DNA of 64,000 nt, taken from assembly GCF_963678635.1 (NCBI RefSeq), contig NC_087067.1:1676001-1740000 (forward strand), in the 5' to 3' direction. Source of the DNA: Symsagittifera roscoffensis (Eukaryota > Xenacoelomorpha > Acoela > Convolutidae). How positions within the stretch are numbered: position 1 is the first letter of the stretch; every line of letters begins with the position of its first letter. The position numbers and the translations under genes were made by a program. Shown one piece after another: positions 33,877-45,784 of the stretch. The notes under the pieces were generated by a model that saw nothing but the letters and a program-made list of their open reading frames with translations, made no database searches and was not told where the DNA came from.

Positions 33877-34545
33877 GCTACCAAAACACAAAGCTAGTGA
33901 ACAATCACGAACTGTCTTATTTTATTTGGACACAGGTGTTTAGTTTCTGTGTTGGGTTAAAAAACCTTTCTGTTGAAAATTGTTGTTTCAATAGCCAGCA
34001 CTAGTTTGAATAAGAAACCCAGACAAACCAAAATTTGTTTCAAAAAGCAGAATAAATTTTTTTCTAATACATCGATATCTACTTTCATCAAAATTGCAAT
34101 TTTGACAACTGTAGTTTCAAAGCTTTAGCAGCAATATTCTATTTTAAGTAATCGTCAAAAATATTTTTAAGAACCAGAGTTTTTGGCAGTTTTTTTTTCG
34201 GTGAAAACTTCTGTGCTCGGTATTATGTTTTGGACTGTGAGAGTTTTGACATTCTTGTAAGTAATGGAAGCATATCAACGCCTTAAGACGTGGGCACAAC
34301 TTAAAAAGTATTTCACTTGCAAAAGATATTTTGCCAGTTTGGGCAATTCGGGATAAGTAATCTGAGCGATGTAACTTTCTTTTAACGCATTAGTGGCGAA
34401 TATGTCATTCGCATAAGTCATTTAAATTTCATCAAAGTCAAGCAAAAACCAAAATGGTAACAAAGTTAACATGATTGCTCGCACAATGGCAAAACCTTGA
34501 ATGCTCTGACTGCTCTTTAACTAGCTTTTCAATAGTTTTCCGTGA

Positions 34546-36167
34546 AAATTTTAAATTAAAAAAAAATTCCAAGTTGTCCCATATAGGAAATTTTTCTGAT
34601 TCAAAGTTCCTTCAAATTTTTTTAAATTCACTACGCTCAAACAATTTATCTTACGCTTTCATCATCATAAACAATTTTTTGAGAGTTGTGATAAAAAAAC
34701 ATGGCCAAGTTGGTAATTTTAAACCTCTTCGCCAAAAGTAAATGCAGGCATAAAGTTTTTGGATTTGATTTCAGGACGTTAATTTAAGTATTAGAGTATC
34801 AAATAAAATTATATAGATTTTTTTCTCTAATGATTTTTTTTTCTCTAAAAACCGAAAAATCTAAGCATTTATATTCTGTTATCCTCTTTGAAAGTCGGAA
34901 AAATATTGGTAATCTGAACAGTTAGGGCTTCGCTTTGTTTTCTGGGATATATTTTGGACCTGCAGTGCTTTTGCATAACAATTATTTCTTTGGAAATCAT
35001 CAGAAAAATACTGATAGAAATGATCTGAATTGAGCTCACCATTTTCGGAGTTTAAGAAGTGATGCCAAAAAATGTTAATCCAGTTTCAAATCTAGCAATT
35101 CTTCTTCACGAAGGTTTTGAAATTCATACAGATAACACACCCCTTGCACTTAGTTAAATAATTTTTCACCCACATCATTTAAATCGTTTTTGTTTTTACA
35201 TATACGGGAAAAACTCTTTGCGAGTGTTTTAAATTAAGTCTTAAAAAACTATCAAACTTTTGGTAAAATATTGAATTTGGAATGATAAAGCTACTCTTAT
35301 CAATTATTTTGTAAACTTATCTCGTTCAGAAATATAACCAACTTCGAGTGTTTAGAAAACTGAAAGCAAAAAACAAAATTGATTTTTACTTGTAACAGAA
35401 CAAATTGTTTTCAAATTACCAACTTTTTGAAAACACGCCGTGTACGAACGTTTTGTGTTCAGTTTTTCACTTACAGCTCTGATTTCTTGAGGATCTTGTC
35501 AATTAAATTATCTCAATTATATCTCGAAAGCCGTAGTAAAGAAGACAACTAATTCGTCTCAAGTAAAAGTTTAATAATGAAAATTATTCCTTCGCTTAGT
35601 AAAATGTCAACTGTTTTGAACTATCTATGGTCAGAACTTCTCTTGGAACTTTCAAATGTTCAAAAAACTTGTTCTAGTTCGAACAACTGATGTCCATTAG
35701 ATGTCTAGACAGAGCAGCTCCAAGACAGACTGTCAAACGAGAAATAACGTTTAGACATTTCAAAGGAATGAACATCTAATTTCTTGTAGCCTGATGCAAC
35801 AGTTGCTTAATCAAAAATGAGTTGGACACAAACAACTCATTTTTCTTATACAGTAATGTTTCTGACCATTGACAATGGGGAGGAACATTGTATACGGGTT
35901 TTTAAAAATTTTTCTTGTTTTTGTGTTCCACGCAAAATCAGGCACCATGCTAAAACATCGGACTGGATTGAGTGATTTATCATATTATCTCCCAGTGTCG
36001 AGAAAAACCCGGTTTGAAAATTTTAGTTTTTCGTCATTTTTCGACCGAATATTGTGATGATAACTTGTAAAATTGGTCTGTTAGGCTAAAATTGGTGAGT
36101 TAGTTTTGAAAGCTATGATTGGCACTTTCATGGCTAGAATTTTTTAAATTTAAATATTTTGTTCAAA
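34546..36167. other. Spacer with no recognised gene
   Basis: AT-rich; the short plus frames (35869-36057 and others) lack domains. Confidence 0.4.
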
Positions 36168-36354
36168 CATTACGAGGCCAAACTGTGCACGGGAAAGGAG
36201 CACAATTTTGTGTCTGCATGTTCCTGGATTCCAGAGACAAGTCTTTAAACATGTTTAAGTTTTGTCGGAACGATCAAAGGAAAGTAAAGAACAAAAGAAG
36301 AACAAAGGGAGCGTCCTTGTTGCGGATTCCGCTTACAATGCACAAAATGCACAG

Positions 36355-37691
36355 TTTCTGAGAGGGAATATGATAAAACTTATCAAGAGACGCAGTCTAC
36401 AGGTGAAAATGTTTCGCACATGCATGTTATGTCGCGGCCACATTAGCCAGTGTTAATCAACACTTCCAGTAACTTCCAGCAAACATCACAAAAACATCAA
36501 CTGCAACAAAACCCAACATGTGGCTCTGTTTTGCATGTTCTTTGAAGCAAAGTTCAGCTGTTTCAATGGAAACAGTGGCGGATTTAGGGGGGACACCTTT
36601 TACTCCCAAGGATTCGACCCCCTCACCAACCAAAGGGTCCTCCCTTTGGTATTTTTTATGACATATAATTTCGGCTGATCAATCCTAAATTTTTCTTATG
36701 GCGCCTTTGGCGCCAATTTACACGAGTTTTGAAGGGGGCACCGAAAAAAACGCAACTTTTTTGGTCAAAGTTGTCCAAAGTGTCCAAAAACAGCATTTTT
36801 GACCTGGTTTTTCAATTTTTTTTTCTGTCAAATTAAGGTTTTTTTTTCATAGTGATATGGGAGAGCTCGGAAAATTAATTTGATCGACTTAAAAAAATCA
36901 AAGAGTTGACATGTTTTCGAATTTTTTTTGAACATATGCCCCTCCCCCCGAGAAAAACCCAGATCCGCCCATGAAAGGAAATGGTTTTTTTAACTAAGCA
37001 AAAAGCAAAATAGAGAGTTTTTGAAATCGAGTCCAAAGTATTAGGCAGCTGCATGTTTTCAAATTTTCAATTTGTCAAATGTAGCATATATCATTTCAAT
37101 TACACTCCCTGATTAATGAAAAATGAAAAATTAAACTAAGTAAGCAACCCGTTGTCAAATCCGAATATAATTTTGTTTTCGGATTAACAGCTAGTTTCAC
37201 AAAATCAGTTCAATAACTTCTGATGTTGCTATGCAGCTGACATGCTTAACTTCATGAAAATTCGAATTTAACTACTGGCTGGGTACTAGTTACTAATGGT
37301 ATATGCTATATATATAACTATAACTCTATGTCTGTATAAACATAGAGCTTCGATACTAATTTTCTGCTTATGAATATTCGGCTTCATGGTTGTCGACTTG
37401 AGCTCTATCGGATTTTTTTTTTTCAAAGTTCTGAAGATCACTTTGCACACGCTATTTATATAGCTGTCATGGATCCTGTGTGGACTTAACATGCAATTTC
37501 TTCCAATATCATTTCATGACAAAAATTTTCGGCTGAGGTTCAGCTAATCGGCTGTCGGCCTTATCTCGGCTTATTTACAGAAATTTTTGAATTTATGATG
37601 TAGGGGTATACTTTTGATATTGATAAGACTCTGTCACTAATTTTTGAATGCCCATTCTCATCCCCACTAGGACCTTTTCGAAAAACTTTAA
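36355..37691. repeat. 1.33-kb duplicated segment, copy 2
   Basis: Nearly identical to 15136-16466 in the Hox intron, including its family A MITE. Confidence 0.9.
36573..36973 (-). mobile_element. Family A hAT-type MITE within duplicated segment, copy 2
   Basis: Ends CAGTGGCGGATTTAGG and CAGATCCGCCCATG. Flanks AATGGAAA and AAAGGAAA give an 8-bp target duplication with one mismatch. Confidence 0.8.
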
Positions 37692-37692
37692 C

Positions 37693-37900
37693 CATTACGA
37701 GGCCAAACTGTGCACTGGATAGGCTCACAATTTTGTGTCTGTATGTTCCTGGATTCCAGAGACAAGTCTTTAAACATGTTTAAGGTTTAAGTTTTGTCGG
37801 AACGATCAAAGGAAAGTAAAGAACAAAAGAAGAACAAAGGGAGCGTCCTTGTTGCGGATTCCGCTTACAATGCACAAAATGCCCTTTTGGCCTCGTAATG
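37693..37900. mobile_element. Complete 208-bp TIR MITE (CATTACGAGGCCAAA family)
   Basis: Starts CATTACGAGGCCAAACTGTG and ends CCTTTTGGCCTCGTAATG. No open frame of note; non-autonomous. Confidence 0.75.
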
Positions 37901-38329
37901 AAAAAAAAAAACCGAAACTTTTTGAATTTTTTTCTTCATTTATTGTTAGTTATTTTTTTAAGACAGCTGTTGCTGAACATGCTTAATTTATCAACCTTTT
38001 ACTTGCTTAGTTTTTCTTCACGCCGCGTACATAAAACTACACTGATTTGAAGAATATATTGAAAAAAAATTATTTGTAGTTTTCTGAAAATGATTGGAAC
38101 ATTCTGTGCTACTTGCACAGCCGCCGGCTATCCTAGCTTCTTTTTATATCATGAGAAGCATTTTTCCCTTATAGTAATGTTGAGACTACCTGCGTTCAGT
38201 GTTTTACTCGAAGCATGCTGTGATCAAATTGCCATATTTATAAACAATTTGTGAAAACTATTGCGTTCATTGCTCGATAATTGTTGACTATTTTCTTCAC
38301 CACCTACTTCACCACAAAAGAGAGCGTTC
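37901..38329. other. Spacer with no recognised gene
   Basis: AT-rich; nothing recognised. Confidence 0.4.
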
Positions 38330-40310
38330 GAAGAGTTTAAATAGGTTCTGGCCACTATGCTCATGTGTCATATGTGTCAATAAGCGGTTTCTTTCGTCGT
38401 AGCTTTCTTTTTTGTCATAATGCTCCGGCCCATATAGTCTCGCGCTGTCGTGAGTTGTTGTTTGTACATTGGGCTCGTGTCTTTTCTCTCTGCTCTAAGT
38501 CCCTTTTCGACAATTTTTTGAGATTCTCCCTTATTTGGTCGATTCTTCTTTTCAGCTGAGATGCTGTTAGATCTGATCGTTCTAGATGGTTTTTTGTCTA
38601 ATTCATCGCAAATCGCGGATTAGTGCGCCGAGGCAGAGATTGATCGAACGTTTATTTTCTTCTAAGAGCATCACCCCCAGTCTTCGCCTTATTGTTTGCA
38701 TTGTTTTTTCCACTAAGCCACAAACTCGATGGTCTCCAATCGGACGGAATTTTTGTTCAATATTATTTTTGGTACAAAATTTTTATAAGTGTTTTTCCTT
38801 TGATTCCAGAAAATTAATCTGTTCTAATCGATTCTGGGATACAATATGCATTTATATAGGTTCGCAAAAAATTACCATTGCTTTTCTGATCGTTAATTTA
38901 GGTATTTTCACCGACGGTAATTTTGAAAAGCGATCGATAGCTACCAGCAAGTAATTTTTTCCATTCATTTTCCATTGGTCCCCGTAATCTAATTGGAGTT
39001 TCTGACCCGGCTGCTTAAGCAGCGGTAGAGATTGTGATGCTTTTTTTGGAATTAGATATTTTACATTTATACCAGATCTAATGCGACCACGGCATTACTC
39101 GGCGATATTCACGATGTCTGTGTGCACATGAGGCCACCACATATATCTTGATACTCCGAGCATTGCTTCTTGCCCTGGATATCCTCTGCGAGTTTGTATC
39201 CGGGCGTAGTTGTACTGGTACGGCGAGGCGATTGTCTACCTGTATGCAGTCGTCTAATACTGCCATCTGGTTCCACATCGGATTCGTATAGGGTCCCATC
39301 AACTCAAATCCCTGTTTGTCACCTCTCTCGATTACTCCCCTGAGTTTACCCATCCAGGTAATTTCTGAGGTTAGCTCCGCTATGAGTCTCTTGTGGAAGA
39401 GTTTGAAAGATTTCCTAATCATTCTTTTCCCAACTGCTCTGACAGTTTGTTATTCTTTCTTGGGATGAGAGTATTGCGGCTTGGTGGTTCTATCGTTCAA
39501 ACTTCTTGCTCGTCATCGTTTTCTTTTGTTGTTTTCAGATCAACTTCTAGCACTTGGATATCGCTCTGAGTTGAATCGTTTGCTTTTGCGGGCTTAGTAC
39601 TGATTAATGCTGGGCTTCATTCTCCGGTTGCTGCTTCCAGCTCTCACGCGCTGTTTGGTGGGGTGGTCAACTCTCCTCCGAATAGCTGCCAGGAAGAAAA
39701 GACTCTAGTAACAGCCTCCTTCTGTTGGTCCTCTGACAGTGCCAATTTCACCCTTGATTGGTGACGGGTCTCGCTTTCCGAACGGTCTCGATTTTTTCGG
39801 CTTCCCCTGATAATCCTTCTCGTTCTCTGTAGTTTCTCTGTGACTTTTTCCTCCTCCCACAGATCGTTTGTATTGCTGGGCTGATGGTAGGGCTTAATGG
39901 TCAATCAGCGCGGGTCCAATCAATTTTCCTCCCTGCCTTCACTTCTCTTTCGTTCATGTGGTGTGTCTGACCACCCGTCGCGCGATCTGTTCGGCTGCTG
40001 GCTCGTTTTCTGTGTGTTTCCTCTGAATTGAGTTTGAATTGAATTTTTTTTCTGAATTTCTTGTCAGCCGTTTTCTGAGATATAAAGGAGAGAAAGTGTT
40101 TGCAGTAAAAATTTGCAGGACGGTCGCGAAAGTCAATTTATTTCGTTCCGGTCAACATGTCCTTCCTTGGTATGTAAACTGTTTTGAATTGATAGGGCAA
40201 TAACCTAATTACCAAGCGGGTCAACCTGGATTGATATATTTTGTTTGCTTTGTTTCCATCTGGGCTGATGTTAGGGCTTTATGGTCAATTGCAATAATGA
40301 ACTCCAATAT
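38330..40310 (-). pseudogene. Decayed Ty3/gypsy pol: RNase H to integrase
   Basis: On the minus strand, broken frames line up in pol order. An RNase H end at about 40310-40140 reads AIDHKALTSAQ and later LLPYQFKTVYIPRKD. An integrase H2C2-adjacent region lies at about 39290-39090 (VLDDCIQVDNRLAV, then YPGQEAMLG and MWWPHVH). The integrase core lies at about 38965-38600 (LLVAIDRFSKLPS, IPESIRTD, GLVEKTMQTIRRRLG), and a tail near 38440 reads TIWAGALWQK. Each block matches its counterpart in the element at 47659-54590. Several stops and frameshifts separate the blocks, and no LTR pair or RT was found. This is an older element of a related but distinct lineage. Confidence 0.8.
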
Positions 40311-41497
40311 TGACCGGACCACAATAAAAAAAAGAAAACAGCGACGAAAAAACATGGAGGACACAGGATTCAGGAGATGCTCTTGGCAAACAAAGAGCAA
40401 GGGACCTCAACGTTCCGGTGATCCAGTCAAACACTCAATACGGAAGATATCGGAAGAGGAACTATCAGGGGGCCCTCTTAAAGGCGGTTCAACAAGAATA
40501 CCGGAGACGATTAACGCATTTTAAGACAAAAAATGATCGACCAATCGAACGAGACTGGGACTACTAGAGCGACAATTTTTCCAGCGGAATTTTGAATACC
40601 CGACCCTGGACGAGGAAGACGATTGAAACCCCAATGTTGGATGATAAAATAAGACAAGGACTAAAAGGAGGAAGATGACAACAAATAATTGCAGTTAAAA
40701 AATGAAACTGGCAAAACTGAGAATCAAACTCTTTTTGTTATGATATGATTATTTACATAAATGCAAAAAATTCACCCGAGTGGGTATGTGTCAGTCAGAC
40801 CAAATGAAAACCACGCTGATCTCAGCAGATCTCTCTTAGAAAACTTTTCACAAAAGAGAACATTTTAATTCTTTGGAATTATACATTAGTTTATCTCAAG
40901 CTAATCATGTTGGATATCACATTTTCGTCGCAGTTTTACTTTTTGTCACAGCGCTCCGGCCCATTTTGTGTCGGAAGCTTGGCTGGCACTGAAAGGAAGC
41001 AAATCGTTTGGAAAAAGTCGAAAGATCATTAAAACTTCCACAATTTTTTTTACAAAAGGATCATGGAAACAATTTGCAGCAACTTGCTTGAAGCGTTGTT
41101 GGAGATTTCTATGACATACTAGGCAAAATTGTAAGAAAGAAGAGGCACGTGTTCAACACCTTACCCGCTTGATCACTCGTTAAACAAAAGATCAAAAAAA
41201 TGTGGCACACGTGCAGGTGAATTTGAAAGCGCAAGCTTTCTTAACTTTTTTTCAACTAACACTAATTATTACGTGCAAGGGTAATCTTATGCCAACGCAA
41301 TTTGGTCATGCTGGTTGTGTAAATATAAGTTCTATAGCAGAAAAAGCACGCAAAACAGCATGCTAACTCCAATATTCTCTTAAAAAATCGACGATATTTT
41401 ACTGGAAAGCACAGTTCTAGATTGTTAAAATCCTCTTGCACGCATCTTTGATTTGGACTTCGGAAACGACAGAAATGATGGATCCACAGTTTTTAAA
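39985..41497. repeat. Tandem segmental duplication, unit 1, part R1a
   Basis: Homologous in the same orientation to 45785-47489. Shared landmarks include CTGAGATATAAA, ACCTGGATTGATATATTTTG, AACTCCAATATxGACCGGA, CACTCAATACGGAAGATATC, the 3' phrase TTTCACCCGAG, CTAATCATGTTGGATATCAC, and GAAATGATGGATCCAC at the end. On the minus strand its left part includes the RNase H end of the gypsy relic. Confidence 0.85.
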
Positions 41498-42693
41498 TTT
41501 TTCTTGAATCTTTGTCCGCGAAGGTTGCAGCCGAAACCCTGAAAAAATCCATGATGATTAGGGCGTGAAAATCAATTTAAGGCAGGATCAATAAAGCGGA
41601 TCAAGATACAAAATGAGCATCCCATAGTCCTGATGGTTCAAAATCAAGGAAGCAAAACAAGACACAAAGTTACGCAGTTTTAAAGTAGTTTTTACCACAA
41701 GAAAACTACGACCTTGCTAAACGTCTCTCAAGTCAGGAATTTACAATGGCTTCAGCTCAAGGTCGGTTTAAAAATTGAATTGTAACGAATGTACTTCCAT
41801 CTCTCCCGGACAACCTGTTCAACATTCGACCACTAAAACTTAGTAATTCAAAAATTCAGGCTAACCGGTAGGTCTCCACCATCAAGCGTAAAAGAAAAGA
41901 GATGCTGGTAATGAGCAATCAAAAAATTTAGACCCAAGACCTCTGACGTCAAAAGAGTCGTCACCAGAGATTTTTTCTGTTTTCCTTTGCTCTGTAATTT
42001 CATTAGGTAACTGATGCGTAATGATCAGCGGGCGCTCTGTTTAAGTGTGTTGAGGGTCATGATTGGGCTAGCCGGACTACTCGGGACCTCAGTTTGGATA
42101 AGTTTACTTTCCTCAAATAGATAAGACCGAAAGCTTCGGGAGAAAACAGATGAAAAAGAGTGTCAGCCACACGCTTTTTCAACGACATCAGGACCAAAAC
42201 AACTCCAGAGAGAGCATAAAACTAATTTAAATTGTTTTCTAGTGAAAAAAAACGAATTTTTTTAAAAAGTTTAGGAAAGGCCAAAAAACAGTATAAACAA
42301 AAAAATTCCATAAAAAAATAACAAAATAGCAGTTTATAGAGCGTATTTAGACGTACTAAGATCCTTCCTTTTGTTTCACTGCTCATACCAATTAAATTAT
42401 ATCATTATTCATTGACAGATCAATTTTTTGGCTGTTTGTACCCTCAATGTAGTCGTATTTTAGCACATTAATTATAGCTTTAACGACATCCGGAAGGTAT
42501 ATTGTTGTTACAGAAATTGGTGATGCGGAAATGTAAATGATTTTCAATGTTGCACGTCCCAATTTAAAAGAAAAAAGTCACAACAATTTTAAACGTAGAC
42601 GAATGCCGGTACACAGTTAGGAAATTTTTTTTGTTTACGTAATCGCTGTGCATTTTTTGTGATAGTTTTTAGGAGGCAATGAGAAATGTAGTA

Positions 42694-43420
42694 CAGTGCT
42701 GATTAAAATTATCCGGACGAAATGAACAAAACTTGAATTTTCAAACACGTTTTCTCGAATTGGGTTAAAATTAGACACAGAGTGAAGAGAACAAAAGTTG
42801 CTTCGAATTTCAACAGAAATAATATGGTGCAATTTTTTCTCCGAAATTCCCACCCAAAAATTTACCCCAAAATGGGTCATTTTGCTTTTTTCAACTAATC
42901 AAAAAATACGCTGAAAATATTTTGTTAATTGATAAGTATTATATATCACAAGAAGCCTCTTACACAGCCCAACAAAATTCTAGAAGGGTTAAATCTCCAA
43001 AAATTTGAGTAAATTGTTTAAACTTTATTTTTAAGCAAAGATTTTGGCTTTTATATAGTAAAAATTACGTTTCTTGACTATCAAGCAAAAACATTTTCTC
43101 TTATAAAGGTTTTTGGAGATTTCACTTTTGTATAATTTTGTTGGGCTGTGTAAGATTTTTCTTGTGATAAATATTTCCCATCAATTGACAAAGTAGTTTC
43201 AGGGTAATTTTTGATTACTTGAAAAAAGCAAAAATGACCCATTTTTGGGGTAAAAATTTGGTTGACCTTTTGAAGAAAAATTTAAACCATTTTCATTCTG
43301 ATGAGACTCTAAGCAACTTTTGCTCTCTTCACGTTTTGTCTAATCTTAACCCAATTTGAGAGAACGCGTTGGAAAATTCAAGTTTTGTTCGTTTTGTCCG
43401 GATAATTTAAATCAGCACTG
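42694..43420. mobile_element. 727-bp Tc1/mariner-type foldback element with TA duplication
   Basis: It starts CAGTGCTGATTAAAATTATC and ends ATAATTTAAATCAGCACTG, flanked by TA on both sides. The inverted repeats extend far inward: CCGGAC, GAACAAAACTTGAATTTT, GAAGAGAxCAAAAGTTGC, CCATTTTTGGGGTA and CAGCCCAACAAAAT all recur in reverse on the other arm, so most of the element is a hairpin of about 350 bp per arm. The paralogous site near 58081 reads GTAGTATAATGCC without the element and with one TA, which proves the insertion. CAGTGC ends and TA targets are Tc1/mariner hallmarks. No transposase remains. Confidence 0.92.
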
Positions 43421-43697
43421 TATAATGCCAATTATGGCAAGTTCAGGTGCTGTAAATGAATTTGGATTTCTGAAGGACATTAAATACTCCGTATTATAGA
43501 TTTCTACTCTTTTTGATGACAAGTTCTCTGGATTTGGGCATTCCTTTGGGGCATTGATTTGATTTTCCGGGGAGCATATCCATTCTGTCAGAAGTACAAG
43601 TACATGCGAGTTTTTGAACCTTCTAAAGATTTAGAGTATCAAAGTTAACGCGACCTTGATGTAAGAAACAGTTTCTTTTTCAGAGTCAAGTAAAGTT

Positions 43698-43979
43698 TTG
43701 ATTCTTTTCAAAACTTCGATTCGAGACCAAAACGACATGGCCATCTTCGGAGAGAAAAACAAAACTTTAAAAAAATGTACAAAGCAGTTGAAACTGAGAC
43801 GATTGAGAATGAAGATTCGAGCTGGAATATTCGTGACAAAGAGAAAAATAGCTTCAAAATTCTGCGGACAAAAGAGCTTGCAATGGCAGATCTGGACCAA
43901 AAAGGAAGGAGCAACAAAATATTATGTCCCACGAAGTGTTAGATTTGTTGCTTTGGGACTCGAACTCTTTAAACACTGA
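43698..43979 (+). pseudogene. Unidentified basic frame conserved between the duplication units
   Basis: The frame shares IRAGxFVTxRKxASxFCGxxS with the frame at 59203-59400 in the other unit, both followed by a basic stretch and YY. The opposite strand is also open in both copies, so the true coding strand is unclear. It may be a decayed transposon protein. No domain recognised. Confidence 0.25.
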
Positions 43980-44158
43980 GTTCATACATTTTAGCTACCG
44001 GAAAAACCTACACATTTTAATTTCATTTCAACTTGAAAAGAATTATCTTTTAGCTTAAGTAGTTTTGAGTCAAAAAGACAACCAAACTGCTATGCATTCA
44101 AAACCAGATAATTGTCACTGAAATCAATTTCAAATTTTCTTTTTAGTTCTATTTCCGA

Positions 44159-45130
44159 TTGATACCACGTTTTTTGAGGCCAATGAGACCGGTTGTTTTG
44201 TTCGATTGGTTATTTGTAAATCTTAACGCGGTAGTCGGCTCTTCAAGAGACCAAGTTTACAAGTTCAACTGGCTATCTCGGGACGGTGAGAAACACGTAA
44301 AATTATGTATCTGGCGTCAGACAATTGTCAGAAAGGTTCTTTCTACGCTTCATCGCTCTTTAAATTCCAGGCAAACTTTCAAAAATGTTTTCCTTTTTCT
44401 TAAGTCATTTTCCTCGAACGAAGTATCATTTAAAAAAATAAGAGTTTTTGTTTAGAAAAAATTCTAACGTTTTAGCAATTATGTGCATTTTCTGGATATC
44501 AATAAATTAATCTAGATGACAATTAAACATGGACTTACAATTGTTCTTTCATCATTTTACAAAAAAATTTTTACATCCATCCAGTTGAGAATTTAAGCAG
44601 TCAGAGTTGATATTTAAAATTAATCAATTCGATTTAAAACACTTTTAAACTTTACGATTCTTTATAAGAAATTACCTAATTTTTCAGTAAGTTTCTGAGT
44701 CATAGCTTTGATTTACACATGTACGGTTTTGAATAAAAACCAAAAATGTTTTGGGAATGTTTGTTCAGTGTCAACTCCAAGCTTCTAACCTAGCCGCGCG
44801 TGTTCAAGCCTCCCTTCTTTTTCCTAATACGAATGCATCCGATGTTAGCAAGTCAGTTTGCTTGCTCAAACTTTATAGAATTTTCCTTTTAACAACTCTG
44901 CTTTTAGCCTCAGTAGATGTTAGTAGACGTATTTCCACACCCAGACAATATATGAACCGCTCTTGCGATGAGAAACATAATTATAGTTTTCTTCTGGAGA
45001 GAACTACATAAACAATTGTGAAACTTCGTAGCCTGCTTGCAAAATACTGACTTCCGTTACTGACTTTGAGGGCTTCAAATCTCTTTATGATTCAGATAAA
45101 CAAATCTTACTGTCGAATTGCTTATTCTTG
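44159..45130. other. Remainder of R2a: diverged open pieces, no recognised gene
   Basis: Plus frames at 44159-44455 and 44751-45011 correspond to shifted or interrupted sequence in the second unit, which argues against a maintained gene. A minus frame near 45195-45100 (TNQNPEHLS, IIEGKNK) matches 60809-60570. Confidence 0.35.
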
Positions 45131-45784
45131 CCCTCAATGATTTTTCGCAGGACGTATCCTGTCGTTTTTGGGGATAAATGTTCAGGGTTCTGATTCGTCA
45201 GCTACAGTGCCCTTTTAGGTTCCATAGCTCTATCAAATTGCTCCCAACTGCTCTTAAACACTCTATGTACAGTGACTTGTAAAAAATATACCTGCATTGA
45301 ATTGGACGGCAGTTACTATGAATTATAAATCAGTTTAGTCCCACTATCTGTTGGTTTTTGACTGCAGGCTACTCTCCTATGTTGCGATACATCTATGCGT
45401 AACTTTCCCCGTTGAATTAGTTTCTTCTAACTTGAAATAAAGATTTGTATGCAGAGAACTGACGGCGTCAAGAAAACGAGTTGGCTCACCGTTGACTGTT
45501 CTGACAATGCCAACCACATAAATGACGAACAGTTTTGCATGTGAAGAATCCTTCTATTATTCTTTGCGCGGCAGTAGCTTTCGCAATACCTGAATATCTC
45601 GGTTGATGCGTGTATGTCATCAGATTTCTTTGCGAGTTTAAGAACCGTATAAGTGTATTAAAAATTAATTCGAAAGTTAGAGCTATCTGAAATTCAAAGT
45701 CACTGTTCGTATTTTCCTTGTAAAAAAATTTTTTGTTCTTTTTTAAGTCTTTCTAGTTTCTTGTTTCGTTCTCCGGTCTTCTCT

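Larger units (their letters stand above)
32455..34545 (+). repeat. Tandem duplication of a ~1.1-kb unit
   Basis: Unit 1 is about 32455-33440 and unit 2 about 33575-34545. Shared landmarks in the same order are GAAAGCTTTACGTA, TCAAAACGTCGA, ATACGTTGAAAAAGCTTAAA, GTGAAACGCCAATTAA, AGCATATCA, and AACCTTGAATGCTCTGACTG in unit 2 with its counterpart near 33340. The units are clearly diverged, so the event is old. The central 75 bp are the best conserved and contain the small frames listed separately. Confidence 0.75.
36168..37900. mobile_element. Composite TIR element: 185-bp direct repeats enclosing the 1.33-kb duplicated segment
   Basis: The outer ends are CATTACGAGGCCAAA and TTTGGCCTCGTAATG, a perfect 15-bp inverted repeat. 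The first 185 bp (36168-36352) recur at 37693-37880, nearly identical. Between them sits the 1.33-kb segment also found in the Hox intron. The right repeat runs on to the outer terminus, so 37693-37900 is by itself a complete 208-bp TIR element. The left repeat lacks its last 20 bp. Flanks are A-rich and give no certain target duplication. Confidence 0.75.
41498..45720. repeat. Tandem segmental duplication, unit 1, part R2a
   Basis: Homologous to about 55250-61190. Shared landmarks are GAAAACTACGACC, TTCATTGACAGATCAA, TTTTGGCTGTTTGT, GCACGTCCCAATTTAAAAGA, ATACTCCGTATTATAGATTT, GATTTTCCGGGGAGCATAT and CATAAA/CTACAGTG near the end. It carries the 727-bp foldback that its paralogue lacks. Paralogous open pieces exist (43698-43979 plus) but none is a recognised gene. 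Confidence 0.8.

Noticed and set aside
38365-38954. Plus-strand frames of 64 and 122 codons
   Set aside because: They are antisense to the decayed integrase whose motifs are read on the minus strand.
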